Part shown: piece after piece, positions 29,030-37,220 of the stretch | Layout: every line of letters begins with the position of its first letter | Numbering within the stretch: the stretch's first letter is position 1 | Assembly: GCA_947475825.1 (NCBI GenBank) | Contig: CANJMS010000002.1 | Location: 1 to 61,912 of the forward strand | DNA from: Nitrosomonadales bacterium | Lineage (GTDB): Bacteria; Pseudomonadota; Gammaproteobacteria; Burkholderiales; Gallionellaceae | Length of the DNA: 61,912 bases | Direction of reading: 5' to 3' | Made by a program: the position numbers and the translations under genes | Notes under the pieces: generated by a model | Told to the model about the DNA's origin: nothing | Database searches by the model: none | Seen by the model: the letters and a program-made list of their open reading frames with translations, nothing else

Positions 29030-29466
29030 CAGGGCGAATAAACCGGCGTAAATTTGGCGGGAAAATCTAATATTTTTGAGGCATCCCACAGGCCTTGCAT
29101 CCAGGCTCGCTGCTGCATCGCCGCCGCCATATTCAAGATCGGCTTTCGGTGGTGATGTAAGCCGCCTTGGCAAACAATTTGTAACGCAGGGTTCGCAGTG
29201 TGTGTTGCACCGTGTTGGAAGAGTTTTTTACCGCGCTGGTTTTGAGCAACACCTAGCGCAATAAACTCATCAGGTTATAGGCCAGCATCACCGTGTTGAG
29301 CGCCGCCTCGGTCGCCCAGAAGTCCCGCATATTGAAACTGTCCGCCGCGAAATCGTACTTGAGTTCCTTGATGCGGTTCTCGCAGTCGTCGCGTCCCCGG
29401 TAGATGCGCCAGATGACTTCCGCCGGCAAATCCAGATCGGTCACCAGTGCCGAGAACCGCCACTTG
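29030..29466 (-). pseudogene. IS1380-family transposase C-terminal remnant
   Basis: The minus strand reads [39 protein letters not shown], then [18 protein letters not shown], the conserved C-terminal part of IS1380-type transposases. A stop follows LMSLLR, after which the old sequence continues (TLRTLRYKLFAKAAYITTESR), with a frameshifted GLWDASK end. The upstream side is fused without a gap to an aminopeptidase N fragment (junction about 29466), so the N-terminal half is gone. It is the first piece of the accessory region after prfB. Confidence 0.8.
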
Positions 29467-29734
29467 CCGACCACCGCCTCGATATTGGCGTAATCGGTAT
29501 CGGTGGCGATGCTGGGGGTTGACCAACACATACTTGGTGTTGAAGATATTCAGGCTCTTGTTTTCCATCGCGCCCATGTTGAAGTCGCCCACCGCAACGA
29601 TCATGAACCGGTCCAGATCAAGCGCCAGCCCGTAGCGTTACTGTTCCAGCGGATGCTGTGCTTGAGCGATTCCATCGCATGCTGCGTCTTGTCCAGATTG
29701 CCCGGCTCCACCCACAGTTGCAGCAGCACGCGGC
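29467..29734 (-). pseudogene. pepN: aminopeptidase N fragment A (middle part)
   Basis: Reads LLQLWVEPGNLDKTQHAMES and LKHSIRWN, then after a frameshift [20 protein letters not shown] and [10 protein letters not shown]. These are central M1 aminopeptidase N sequences, including the GAMEN substrate-binding motif. The zinc motif HExxH that should follow is missing, since the frame runs into the IS1380 remnant right after IEAVVG. It is broken at both ends and frameshifted, so it is not functional. Two other pepN pieces lie at 31927-32957 and 35950-36444. Confidence 0.85.
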
Positions 29735-29900
29735 TCCCAACCGCTTCGGCATCGACTGGCGAAACGAGGGAGGAAGCCATCATGTGTTTTCCTTCCCCGG
29801 CGTGGAGGAGGATGTGTGTGTTCCGGCGCACCGGCCTATCAAGCCGGTGTATGTGCGCAATTTTGTGGCGCTGGTCGATAAAGCAAAGGCGTTGCAATAA
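29735..29900 (+). pseudogene. 5'-truncated HicA-like toxin
   Basis: The plus strand is open for NRFGIDWRNEGGSHHVFSFP, then PIKPVYVRNFVALVDKAKAL and a stop. GGSHHVF is the conserved HicA motif holding the catalytic His of this dsRNA-binding-fold mRNA interferase. The N-terminal strand and helix are missing because the sequence to the left is a pepN fragment on the other strand. The stop codon overlaps the start of the HicB-like gene (TAATG), the expected hicA-hicB order. Confidence 0.6.
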
Positions 29901-30297
29901 TGAGCGAAATTACTATCACGCATGTCGAACCGCCTTATCCGTTCGAGGCCTATACCCATGTAGTCGAGCCGTTGACGGAAGAAGACGGCGGAGGTTATCT
30001 GATCACCTTTCCCGATCTTCCGGGATGCATGTCAGATGGCGAAACCGAGAGAGAGGCCGTTCTCAATGCGCGCGATGCATTTTCCGCCTGGATGTCGGCG
30101 CGAGCCCATATCGGAAAACCCATCCCGAAACCGACACGACACGGTGAAAGCGCCGAGCCGGTGCGCCTGATGCAACGCCTGCCGCGCAGCCTCCATGCCA
30201 ACCTCGTGGCACGAGCCAAGGCCGAAGGTACATCGTAAATACGCTGGTGACAATGCTGCTGGCCGAAGGGCTGGGCAAGCGTGAGCATCGCGCCTGA
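29900..30297 (+). pseudogene. HicB-family antitoxin, frameshifted near the end
   Basis: A HicB-like antitoxin: YPFEAYTHVVEPLTEEDGGG, YLITFPDLPGCMSDGETERE, AVLNARDAFSAWM, then a DNA-binding-type tail with LMQRLPRSLHANLVARAKAEG. The frame stops at TAA near 30236. With one added base it continues VNTLVTMLLAEGLGKREHRA to TGA at 30295. This looks like a one-base deletion removing the end of the ribbon-helix-helix/HTH domain. With the toxin also truncated, the pair is probably dead. Confidence 0.7.
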
Positions 30298-30555
30298 TGC
30301 ATCGAATAGGTCGAATACTGGGGTCTCAATACTGTTCATGACCCCTAGACCTGACCCAATACTGTTCGACGGTTCGAGGCTACATCTAGGTTCACTTGCG
30401 TTACGGCCTGCATCTCTGTCGTAAGGAACTCACGACCCCCGATTACTCGAACGCCGCTCCTTCGTGCTACCAAGGCGTATGGACAATTCCTTGGGCGGGA
30501 CTTTAACCCGCTAGTTAAATTACTGTTACTGCGAACGCATGACCCTATTGATTAG
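30298..30555. other. decayed intergenic stretch
   Basis: About 258 bp without a gene. It contains a short direct repeat around CAATACTG/GTTC (30315-30372: TCAATACTGTTC and CCAATACTGTTCGA) and then a GC-balanced block with small hairpins (GGCGGGACTTTAACCCGCT). It may be mobile-element debris, but nothing is recognised. Confidence 0.35.
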
Positions 30556-30828
30556 GGAACCTCTGATTAAGTCCCGCATGGTCGCGCATTCGGCTTTGCG
30601 GGATGGGATGCAAGAAAGGTGACGACGCGAATGGTTATTCCCTTCGCTAGGAGCCTGACGCCGCAGACCGCCCGCAATGCCTATGCCCTTGTGGGTTGCG
30701 ATAAAAACGGGCACTCGCTGTGTTGCGCTCCTTGGTATCGTAGAATAACTACGACCGGCGTCGCGCGCCTTGCGATCATCCATTTTTTGTCAGCAACGCG
30801 GTTCATGATAGACTTAATCAGAGGTTCC
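30556..30828. mobile_element. MITE-like element, copy 3 (273 bp)
   Basis: The full-length form of the element also at 2948 and 21368, with GGAACCTCTGATTAAGTC inverted ends and TTAG on both sides (30552-30555 and 30829-30832). It lies in the accessory region, 17 bp beyond the stop of the J-domain-like gene. Confidence 0.85.
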
Positions 30829-30845
30829 TTAGGCTTCGGCATGGA

Positions 30846-31382
30846 TCACTGAGTCACCGCACGCATCCTGTCAATTTTCTCGATAACAGCCTGATAGAGA
30901 TCATGGTCGGAATCGGGGTTGTTGCGGTCTGGATGATGGGCACTACGGATCTTTTTCAGTTTGGTCAGATCGTCGGGCAGGTCATGTACCTTGGTCACCC
31001 GATCACCGTTTTTTTCCATCACGCGCTGAAGCTCAGCCTCTACGCCTGCACGTGTGTCATATAACGTCTTGCTGCCAAGACGCCAACCATCCTGGTTTTT
31101 GCGTGGGGATAGCTTTTCCTTACCATCAAACCAGATCCATTTGCCGGTATCGGCATCCTGTTCAAAATGAACGGTGGTGATGGCGTAGGTGTATTCGGGC
31201 GGCTCGATCTTCCTGGCGAACAGCTTGATGATCTTGCCGACAGTTCCCACCGTCGCAAGGTAATACGCGCCAGCCTCATGCGGGCAGAACATGCTGCTGG
31301 GCGTTGCTTCAGGCTTGCTGTCGTTACTTGACGAATTCATTGCAGCCATGCGGCTGAGTGCTTTGCGTTGTGCGTTAGTCAC
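30846..31382 (-). CDS. hypothetical protein with C-terminal J-domain-like HPD motif
   Basis: A 178-residue protein not recognised as a whole. Residues 1-30 are polar and low in complexity. The middle (MFCPHEAGAYYLATVGTVGKIIKLF, then YTYAITTVHFEQDADTGKWIWF) is beta-rich and mentions a CPHE segment. The C-terminal 60 residues have LTKLKKIRSAHHPDRNNPDSDHDLYQAVIEKIDRMR, with the HPD tripeptide and basic-helix pattern of a J domain, so it may dock to DnaK-type chaperones. The first J-domain helix is only partly visible. An AGGAG-type site precedes the ATG. No partner gene is adjacent. Confidence 0.5.
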   Translation of the reverse strand: MTNAQRKALSRMAAMNSSSNDSKPEATPSSMFCPHEAGAYYLATVGTVGKIIKLFARKIEPPEYTYAITTVHFEQDADTGKWIWFDGKEKLSPRKNQDGWRLGSKTLYDTRAGVEAELQRVMEKNGDRVTKVHDLPDDLTKLKKIRSAHHPDRNNPDSDHDLYQAVIEKIDRMRAVTQ

Positions 31383-31556
31383 TGGTATTGCTCCTTATAT
31401 TTGTTGAAACCCACTGGAATCACCCCTAGCTGAAGGGATCACCTGCTGGACTCCTGGACTGCCAAAACAGCTTCGAAACGATCATGTCTTGCGCCCGAGT
31501 CGTTGTTGAACTCATCATCGCCGGCGGTCAGGGACTGATCCGCTCAAACAAACAAA

Positions 31557-31578
31557 AGGCCACCTCGAAAGATGGCCT
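31557..31578 (-). terminator. possible rho-independent terminator
   Basis: The stem AGGCCA/TGGCCT is followed, on the minus strand, by TTTGTTTGTTTG. It could stop transcripts coming leftward from the pepN relic before the J-domain-like gene. The T-run is imperfect. Confidence 0.4.
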
Positions 31579-31777
31579 GATTGCTTGCTATGTCTGGCTC
31601 CCCGAGCAGGCTGCGAATCTACGACCGACGAATCAACGGTCGTATTTCTAGGCCACCACTGGGGAGACAATCAATTAAATCAATAAAATCAGTTGCATAA
31701 TTATACAGCACATTACCGAATCTAGCCAAGCTACCAAGTAGGGTGGGCACAACGTGCCCACACACTACGACCGGGCT

Positions 31778-31838
31778 TTTGTAGGAGCACGCCCTGCGTG
31801 CGAACACTCTGCTCGCACGCAGGGCGTGCTCCTACAAA
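31778..31838. repeat. perfect 26-bp inverted repeat (REP-like)
   Basis: Two exact inverted 26-base arms (31778-31803 and 31813-31838) around a 9-base loop; the arm begins TTTGTAGGAGCACGCCCTGC. This is the form of REP-type units in proteobacteria. No REP-associated tyrosine transposase was found in the window. Confidence 0.75.
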
Positions 31839-31926
31839 CTTCAACTACGGCATTTAGGGTTATGCCGCAGCAAGGTTGCCGCCCTCACCCCAACGTCCCA
31901 GATCCCAAAGTCCGGCCCACTACCTC

Positions 31927-32957
31927 CTACACATCCTTGGATAAGCCTTTGGCCGCGGCTACTTTCTGCAACGCAGCCTGTATCTGTTGTTTCAGCGCGG
32001 GCTGGTATTTTTTCCAGTGATCCAGCGTGCGTACCAGACGTGTGGCCAGCTGCGGATTGAGCTTGTTCAGCGCGATCACCTGTTCTGTCCAGAACGCATA
32101 GCCGCTGCCATCCGCCGCATGGAACTGTGACGGATTGCCGTTGCAGAAACTGAAGATCAGGCTGCGTGCGCGGTTGGGATTTTTCAGCGTGAATGCGGGA
32201 TGGGTCATCAGCTTGCGCACCGCTTTTACATCGGCATGCATCGCCACCGCCTGCAGGCTGAACCATTTGTCGACCACCAGCGCCTCGTTTTTGAAATCCT
32301 GATAGAAGTTTTTCAATGGCTGTTGTGCCGTTTTGCTGCCGGTGTTTACCAGGTACACCAGCTTGCCTGCCACCAGCGCAAACAGATAAGAAGGTTTCTT
32401 GAACGGGTCTTCCCACTTGGCATAGTGGCGGCCTAATGGCAGGTCTCCCTGTTCGATCAGGTTGCCATTGGATAGCAACACCGGATAGCTTTTCTTGTCG
32501 CCGCGCAGCATCACGGTGTATTTCGCCATCACGTTCGGGCGATCGGGAAACCAGGTGATCTTGCGGAAACCTTCGGCCTCGCATTGGGTAAAGTAGTGCC
32601 GTTGGAGACATACAGACCCATCATCGAGGTGTTCTTCTCGGGCTCAACCAGTGTCTCGATCTCCAGCGTGATCTCGTCCGGTGCGTTGGCGATGCGCAAT
32701 TTTCCGTCTGCTATTGAGTAACCCTAGGCATTTTTTCCGAGCGTCATGCCGTTCATGCGCAAAGCCACCAGCTTCACACCGTCGCCCAGCAACTCCACAT
32801 CCTTGTTGGGCGATGCGCTATTGCGCTGCAGGGTGATGCGCGTGGACACACGGGTTGCTACAGGGTCGAGATCAAAACCCATTTCAACGGTGTTCACCCA
32901 GTACGCCGGGGCAGTGTAGTCTTTGCGATGGATGGTGACGGGTGGTTGCTGGGTCAT
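31927..32957 (-). pseudogene. pepN: aminopeptidase N fragment B (N- and C-terminal parts joined)
   Basis: Begins at the true N-terminus (MTQQPPVTIHRKDYTAPAYW), hits a stop after MTLGKNA where about a dozen codons are missing, continues [20 protein letters not shown], and needs a frameshift near YVSNGT. It then reads [20 protein letters not shown] as far as LVAGKLVY and jumps in-frame to the C-terminus ([20 protein letters not shown] onward). Roughly the central half of the 880-residue enzyme, including GAMEN and HExxH, is deleted. It is a clear pseudogene, near-identical over its first part to fragment C. Confidence 0.88.
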
Positions 32958-33187
32958 GTGCGGAAGGGCTTGCGGGTGTTGGGAGGATTGGATTTTAACA
33001 GGGGCGGTTTTTTTATTCGTGCCCTGTCCGGGATTGCTTTTGTTGTACCCCGAGTTGCACCGATCAATCGAGACTGCCCCCATCCATTGCTATTGATTGG
33101 GCATTACGTACTCAATTCTGAAGTTCAATCGCACTCAACACTAATGCGATGCTGAGCTAAACCCATCAACTAATCTCTCTGGCAGAC

Positions 33188-33688
33188 TTACGGTTTGCGG
33201 CGTTTGGAGGGCAGGTGCTGTTTGCCCTGCACCAGATCCTTGGTCGGAATCCAGTTGGTCTTCGTCTTGGGTTTGTCGGTCTGCACGTTCTTGCCCTGGT
33301 GGTTGTATTCAGCCGCCTTGTAGCTTTGAATCGCCGCCAGCAGCTGCTCCTGGGTGACCCGAATGCTTGGGTGTTTGACCTTGGCATCAAAGTCGGTGAG
33401 CTGTTGCTTGAGGTGCGCCAGCCGGGTGGCACTGTCATCCTTGGCTCTCAGTCCCGTCATCATCGCCTGCGCCACGGCAGAGAGGGTATAGCCACCCTCT
33501 GCCTCGGCGATCAGACCACAAACGCTCATGCGGGCAAACGCGTCCACCAGTTTGGACTTGGCCGAAATCTCGCTGTGCCGGGACATGGCCAGCGCGGTGA
33601 TGATCTCGTCCAGCGCAGCCGGGCGACGCTTGGCTGCAACGGTGAGGGACAACAGCAGGGCGGCATCATCGTCGTGAACGGGGTACAT
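33188..33688 (-). CDS. hypothetical protein, winged-helix-like
   Basis: A 166-residue soluble protein not recognised. The first 95 residues are helical with a winged-helix feel (ALDEIITALAMSRHSEISAKSKLVDAFARMSVCGLI, then EGGYTLSAVAQAMM). A middle helical part follows (DSATRLAHLKQQLTDFDAKV), and the tail is basic and disordered (TKDLVQGKQHLPSKRRKP). The basic tail and possible winged helix suggest nucleic acid binding, an inference only. It stands alone in the accessory region. Confidence 0.55.
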   Translation of the reverse strand: MYPVHDDDAALLLSLTVAAKRRPAALDEIITALAMSRHSEISAKSKLVDAFARMSVCGLIAEAEGGYTLSAVAQAMMTGLRAKDDSATRLAHLKQQLTDFDAKVKHPSIRVTQEQLLAAIQSYKAAEYNHQGKNVQTDKPKTKTNWIPTKDLVQGKQHLPSKRRKP

Positions 33689-34048
33689 GGTGAACCTTTA
33701 CAAAGTTAGCGTGCGTCCGGGACGGACTTGAGGGCGAGAGTGTAATGGATGCGTGCCGGTTAAGGCGGAAAACCGGCAGCCTTTGCCACAGTTTCCATGG
33801 CCTGCCGCGGGTGATGGCTGATGCGGCGCAGCGGTTTCAGCAGCACTTCGGCTTCCTCGTGTTGGTGCTCAATATGTGGTTACCGAAATTTAAACGGCTC
33901 GGCAGCGTATCGTTTTTTTTATACGCGACGCCGCCCCTTTAATGCCGAGTGGGTGAGGAGGGATTCAAAGCGGGTTTGGAAATGATCGCGGAAAAGTGAT
34001 GCGGAATTTAACTCAAGCTTTGCCTTGGTATGGTGTGGCGGAAAAGAG
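33689..34048. other. intergenic stretch without recognised gene
   Basis: 360 bp. A plus-strand open frame (33745-33942) has no ribosome site and no family resemblance. A GCCGGTTAAGGCGGAAAACCGGC hairpin lies at about 33754-33776. Nothing else is seen. Confidence 0.35.
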
Positions 34049-34070
34049 AAAACCCGGCATTGCCGGGCTT
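34049..34070 (-). terminator. rho-independent terminator after small His/Lys-rich gene
   Basis: On the minus strand, AAGCCCGGCAATGCCGGGTTTT is a strong 7-bp GC stem with a T-rich tail, 34 bases beyond the stop of the 45-residue gene. Confidence 0.75.
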
Positions 34071-34103
34071 ACTCATCGCCTCTGCAGAGGCCTCAACGAT
34101 CAC

Positions 34104-34241
34104 TCAATGAGTGTTCGCAGGCGTGATGAACGGCTGCACATCGTGATGATGTTTCTTCTCGTGTTTCGCCATCCGCTTTTCCTTGGGTGTCATCAACGGC
34201 TTCTTCTTGCTGTCTTTATGCGTGTTGTGAGATTCTGGCAT
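34104..34241 (-). CDS. 45-residue His/Lys-rich small protein
   Basis: The short frame reads MPESHNTHKDSKKKPLMTPK, then EKRMAKHEKKHHHDVQPF and ITPANTH. Support that it is real: an AAGGAG ribosome site 8 bases before the ATG, and a strong terminator right after the stop. It is highly charged, with clusters KKK, KHEKKHHH and many His, so it may bind metal, nucleic acid or acidic surfaces. It is not recognised as a known family. No neighbour gives a clue. Confidence 0.55.
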   Translation of the reverse strand: MPESHNTHKDSKKKPLMTPKEKRMAKHEKKHHHDVQPFITPANTH

Positions 34242-34473
34242 GATCGGACTCCTTATAGTGATTAAGGGAAGAGCTGCGATTTCATCCTACTCCGATAGTT
34301 CGTCTTTGTCTGAAGATGTTCTTGGCTGGCTCGTACCCATGATGGACTGCCCATCATGCAGCAGCTTCCATCAGAGATATTTCGATGCTGCCCCCATATC
34401 ACCTGCGCGAAACACGTAGCGCAATCGAGGATCAACTTGAACTCATGATGCCGATTGCGGCGTAATTAAATTG

Positions 34474-34499
34474 AAGGCGGCCGATTGGTCGCCTTTTTA
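34474..34499 (+). terminator. rho-independent terminator
   Basis: AAGGCGGCCGATTGGTCGCC followed by TTTTTA. It directly follows a TAA that ends a 16-residue open tail, suggesting the end of a removed plus-strand gene. Confidence 0.55.
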
Positions 34500-34536
34500 T
34501 TCGTGGACTGTCCCCGATTGTTCGCTGAAAAGAAAT

Positions 34537-34560
34537 AGCCCGGCAATACCGGGCTTTTTT
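34537..34560 (+). terminator. rho-independent terminator
   Basis: AGCCCGGCAATACCGGGCT followed by TTTTT. The stem is nearly the same as that of the terminator at 34049-34070. Confidence 0.65.
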
Positions 34561-34731
34561 CATGGAAAGTATTTCGATGCTGACCCCGTTAGCTCGGACC
34601 CCGTTAGCTCGACTTCAAAATATTTCGACTACAGTACCTTTGGCTAATCATCGGGCTCTGCCCCAATGCGATTTTCGAAAGCGATTGCGATGCTGACCTT
34701 TTAATTTCCGCAAGGTATCATCCGGCTACTT

Positions 34732-35604
34732 ATGAAAACTCCCAAAAGAATCGAGCCACTGATCGAAGACGGCCTCGTCGACGAGGTCATGCGCCAGCTG
34801 ATGAGCGGCAAGGAAGCCAAGGTTTACGTCGTCCGCTGCGGCGACGAGATACGCTGCGCCAAGGTCTACAAAGAGGCCGACCAGCGCAGTTTTCGCCAGA
34901 GCGTGGACTATACCGAAGGCCGCAAGGTAAAGAACAGCCGCCGCGCCCGTGCGATAGAAAAGGGCACCAAGTATGGCCGCAAGGCGCAGGAAGAAGCCTG
35001 GCAAAGCTCCGAGGTGGATGCCTTGTACCGGCTCGCCGCCGCCGGCGTGCGCGTGCCCACGCCGTACAATTTTCTCGAAGGTGTGCTGCTGATGGAACTG
35101 GTCACCGGCGACGACGGATCAGCCGCACCCCGCCTCAACGATCTGGCGCTCACGCCCGAAGTGGCCCGCGAGTACCACCGCTTTTTGATTACACAAGTCG
35201 TGCGCATGTTGTGCGCCGGGATCGTGCATGGCGACCTGTCCGAATTCAACATCCTGCTCGGCAGCGACGGGCCCGTCATCATCGACCTGCCACAGGCCGT
35301 CGACGCGGCAGGCAACAACAACGCCTTCAAGATGCTCGAGCGCGATGTAAACAACTTGGCCACCTACTTCGGTCAATTCGCCCCCGAACTGCTGGCCACC
35401 GACTACGGCATCGAGATATGGACGCTCTACCAGAGCGGCACGTTGCACCCCGAAAGCCCGCTGACCGGGCGTTTCGAGCGCAACGAAAAACCGGCTGATC
35501 TGGTCAGCGTGATGCGCGAGATCAACGACACGCTCAAGGAAGAAGAAGCGCGAAAACTTCATTTGCAGCAGCAGCTGGAAAGAAAGAAAAACAGACTGGG
35601 TTAA
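34732..35604 (+). CDS. RIO-type serine/threonine protein kinase
   Basis: A 290-residue cytosolic kinase of the RIO1-like group. The nucleotide loop and lysine are in MSGKEAKVYVVRCGDEIRCAKVYKE (residues 25-48). The RIO flexible-loop region is SFRQSVDYTEGRKVKNSRRARAIEKGTKYGRK. The catalytic loop is IVHGDLSEFNILL and the metal-binding Asp is in VIIDLPQAV. A charged C-terminal helix follows (LKEEEARKLHLQQQLERKKNRL). Bacterial RIO kinases have unknown targets; the archaeal and eukaryotic ones act in ribosome assembly. It is intact, GC-richer than the core genes, and stands between pepN relics, so it was probably acquired with the island. Confidence 0.9.
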   Translation: MKTPKRIEPLIEDGLVDEVMRQLMSGKEAKVYVVRCGDEIRCAKVYKEADQRSFRQSVDYTEGRKVKNSRRARAIEKGTKYGRKAQEEAWQSSEVDALYRLAAAGVRVPTPYNFLEGVLLMELVTGDDGSAAPRLNDLALTPEVAREYHRFLITQVVRMLCAGIVHGDLSEFNILLGSDGPVIIDLPQAVDAAGNNNAFKMLERDVNNLATYFGQFAPELLATDYGIEIWTLYQSGTLHPESPLTGRFERNEKPADLVSVMREINDTLKEEEARKLHLQQQLERKKNRLG

Positions 35605-35949
35605 CGGCTTCTCGTAACCCGGCATAGCCAGTGTGGAAAAAACAATCCCGCTTCACTCTTGCCCGCGATGCGCCTGTTGAGCACACTCTCCTCACAGCTG
35701 CAACTCACGCGCGACGCTCAAGGCGGCTGGCTGCCACATGCACTTAATGCCGCTTGTCCTGATACCGCCACATCAGAGCTGGAGATCATCAAAGGCGTGG
35801 TCACCCGCAAGAAGAGGCTGGGGGATAGGAAGTTGGTTAAATAATATGGGGCGGGGGCGGTGACTCGCATCATCGGGAAACCGTGGTCTGTCATCGATTG
35901 TTATTTTGCAGCTAGAAAACCTATTGCGATGCTGACCCCTTTGACTGTT

Positions 35950-36444
35950 GCATCACGGTGTATTTCGCCATCACGTCCGGGCGATCGGGAAACCAGGTGA
36001 TCTTGCGGAAACCTTCGGCCTCGCATTGGGTGAAGTAGTGCCGTTGGAGACAAACAGACCCATCATCGAGGTATTCTTCTCGGGCTGAACCAGTGTCTCG
36101 ATCTCCAGCGTGATCTCGTCCGGTGCGTTGGCGATGCGCAATTTCCCGTCTGCTATTGAGTAGCCGAACTTGTTATTTTTACCCGGGTTATTTTTATTCG
36201 CATCACCTTTGCGGAGCGTCTTGCCGTTCATGCGCAAGGCCACCAGTTTGGCGCCGTCGCCCAGCAGTTCCACATCCTTATTGGGCGATGCGCTATTGCG
36301 CTGCAGCGTGATGCGCGTGGACACATGCGTTGCCGCAGGGTCGAGATCGAAACCCATTTCAACGGTGTTCACCCAATAGGCCGGGGCAGTGTAGTCTTTG
36401 CGATGGATGGTGACGTGTGGATTTTGGTTTGATTTCGGGGTCAT
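35950..36444 (-). pseudogene. pepN: aminopeptidase N fragment C (N-terminal part)
   Basis: Starts MTPKSNQNPHVTIHRKDYTA and reads intact through [20 protein letters not shown] and [17 protein letters not shown]. It then needs a frameshift and ends abruptly within MAKYTVM at 35950. Only about 155 of some 880 residues remain, and no catalytic motif. It is almost identical in sequence to the start of fragment B, but keeps the KGDANKNNPGK segment that B has lost, so the two are separate copies. Confidence 0.85.
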
Positions 36445-36644
36445 GAGCGGCGGGTCAGGAGGGAGTGAGAAGAATCAAATTCTAACATTGTCGTCTCTGG
36501 CAGCCTGTCTGCTTGAATCGATGGAGTCCGAGCCTATTGATTCGCAAATGATTTTGGATCGTACGCGTGAGGTGTTTAGAATGAAGGTCCAGTCTTTTCA
36601 GAAAAACGTGGTCTGTTCCTATTAATATTTTCCAATTCCGTTGG

Positions 36645-37220
36645 TCATGGCGGTGCGTTGAGCCTGCATTGCAAAGCCATTTCGTAAGCCGTCTCGAAGT
36701 GCGGAGCGAGAGGACGCTCCATTGCTTGATGCTGCATGATGACAATGGGCTTGTCTGAATCCACAAGACGCCCTTTGAAGACCAGCCAAGAAAAAAGGTG
36801 TGACGTAGTCTGGGTCAGGGTGTGCCCAGAGCTTTCGGCAAGCTTGCGAGCCTTCATGTCATCGGTAAGGACTGCTTGTCCGATCTTCATCGCGAAGGCA
36901 ATGGACGATAGCTCTCCCTTGCCGAGTCGCTTTCGGCTTTCAAGAATTTTGATGGCTTGCAAGTCGCCAATGTCACAAGAGTGGGCGGCGAAACCACCAC
37001 GGGCTTGTTCTTGATAGAGGTGACGCATGAGCTCGGCCTCAGCATTGGTCTGCGATTTTCGTGGCTTGATGAGGCATTCGTAGCGCACGAAGCTGGTGAT
37101 ACAGAACTCGCAGCGCGCATCTTTGGCTGCGGCGTGTAGCCGGGCCGACGACAGCACGTTCCACACCGAGCAGGTGTCAGCAACATTGATCAAGTGGAAC
37201 TGCGATGGGTCAATGGCCAT
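36645..37220 (-). CDS. PIN-domain-like protein coupled to ImmA/IrrE gene
   Basis: A 191-residue protein with the acidic residues of a PIN nuclease: the first Asp in INVADTCSVWN, Glu in VRYECLIKP, Glu in RLGKGELSSIAFA and Asp in AVLTDDMKARKLA. PIN proteins cleave RNA with Mg2+ and are common as toxins. The ATG at 37220 lies inside the last codons of the XRE/ImmA gene (11-base overlap), so the two are co-translated. A frame from 37265 is also open but less likely. The pairing with a protease-regulator suggests that the upstream protein controls this nuclease. The exact subfamily is not recognised. Confidence 0.7.
   Translation of the reverse strand: MAIDPSQFHLINVADTCSVWNVLSSARLHAAAKDARCEFCITSFVRYECLIKPRKSQTNAEAELMRHLYQEQARGGFAAHSCDIGDLQAIKILESRKRLGKGELSSIAFAMKIGQAVLTDDMKARKLAESSGHTLTQTTSHLFSWLVFKGRLVDSDKPIVIMQHQAMERPLAPHFETAYEMALQCRLNAPP

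Larger units (their letters stand above)
31383..31926. other. gene-free stretch with hairpins
   Basis: About 540 bp with no convincing gene. It has a terminator-like hairpin at 31557-31578, a small palindrome GTGGGCACAACGTGCCCAC near 31744-31762, and a perfect 26-bp inverted repeat at 31778-31838. A fragment near 31590-31650 reads YVWLPEQAANLRP on the plus strand and may be debris of a lost gene. Confidence 0.4.
34242..34731. other. intergenic stretch with terminators and GCTGACCCC repeats
   Basis: About 490 bp. It holds two terminator-like hairpins (34474-34499 and 34537-34560) and several copies of a word TTTCGATGCTG(A/C)CCCC (near 34380, 34567 and 34687; another near 35922). These resemble debris of small transposable repeats. 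A plus-strand tail reading RSAIEDQLELMMPIAA ends just before the first terminator and may be the end of a lost gene. Confidence 0.4.

Noticed and set aside
30370-30545. Possible group II intron or IS end in the hairpin-rich stretch
   Set aside because: No domain V-like hairpin, reverse transcriptase or clear terminal repeats were seen.
33745-33942. A 65-residue plus-strand frame
   Set aside because: No ribosome site or similarity; composition looks like random open sequence.
35659-35844. A 61-residue plus-strand frame after the RIO kinase
   Set aside because: No ribosome site, no recognisable family, and it lies in debris between relics.
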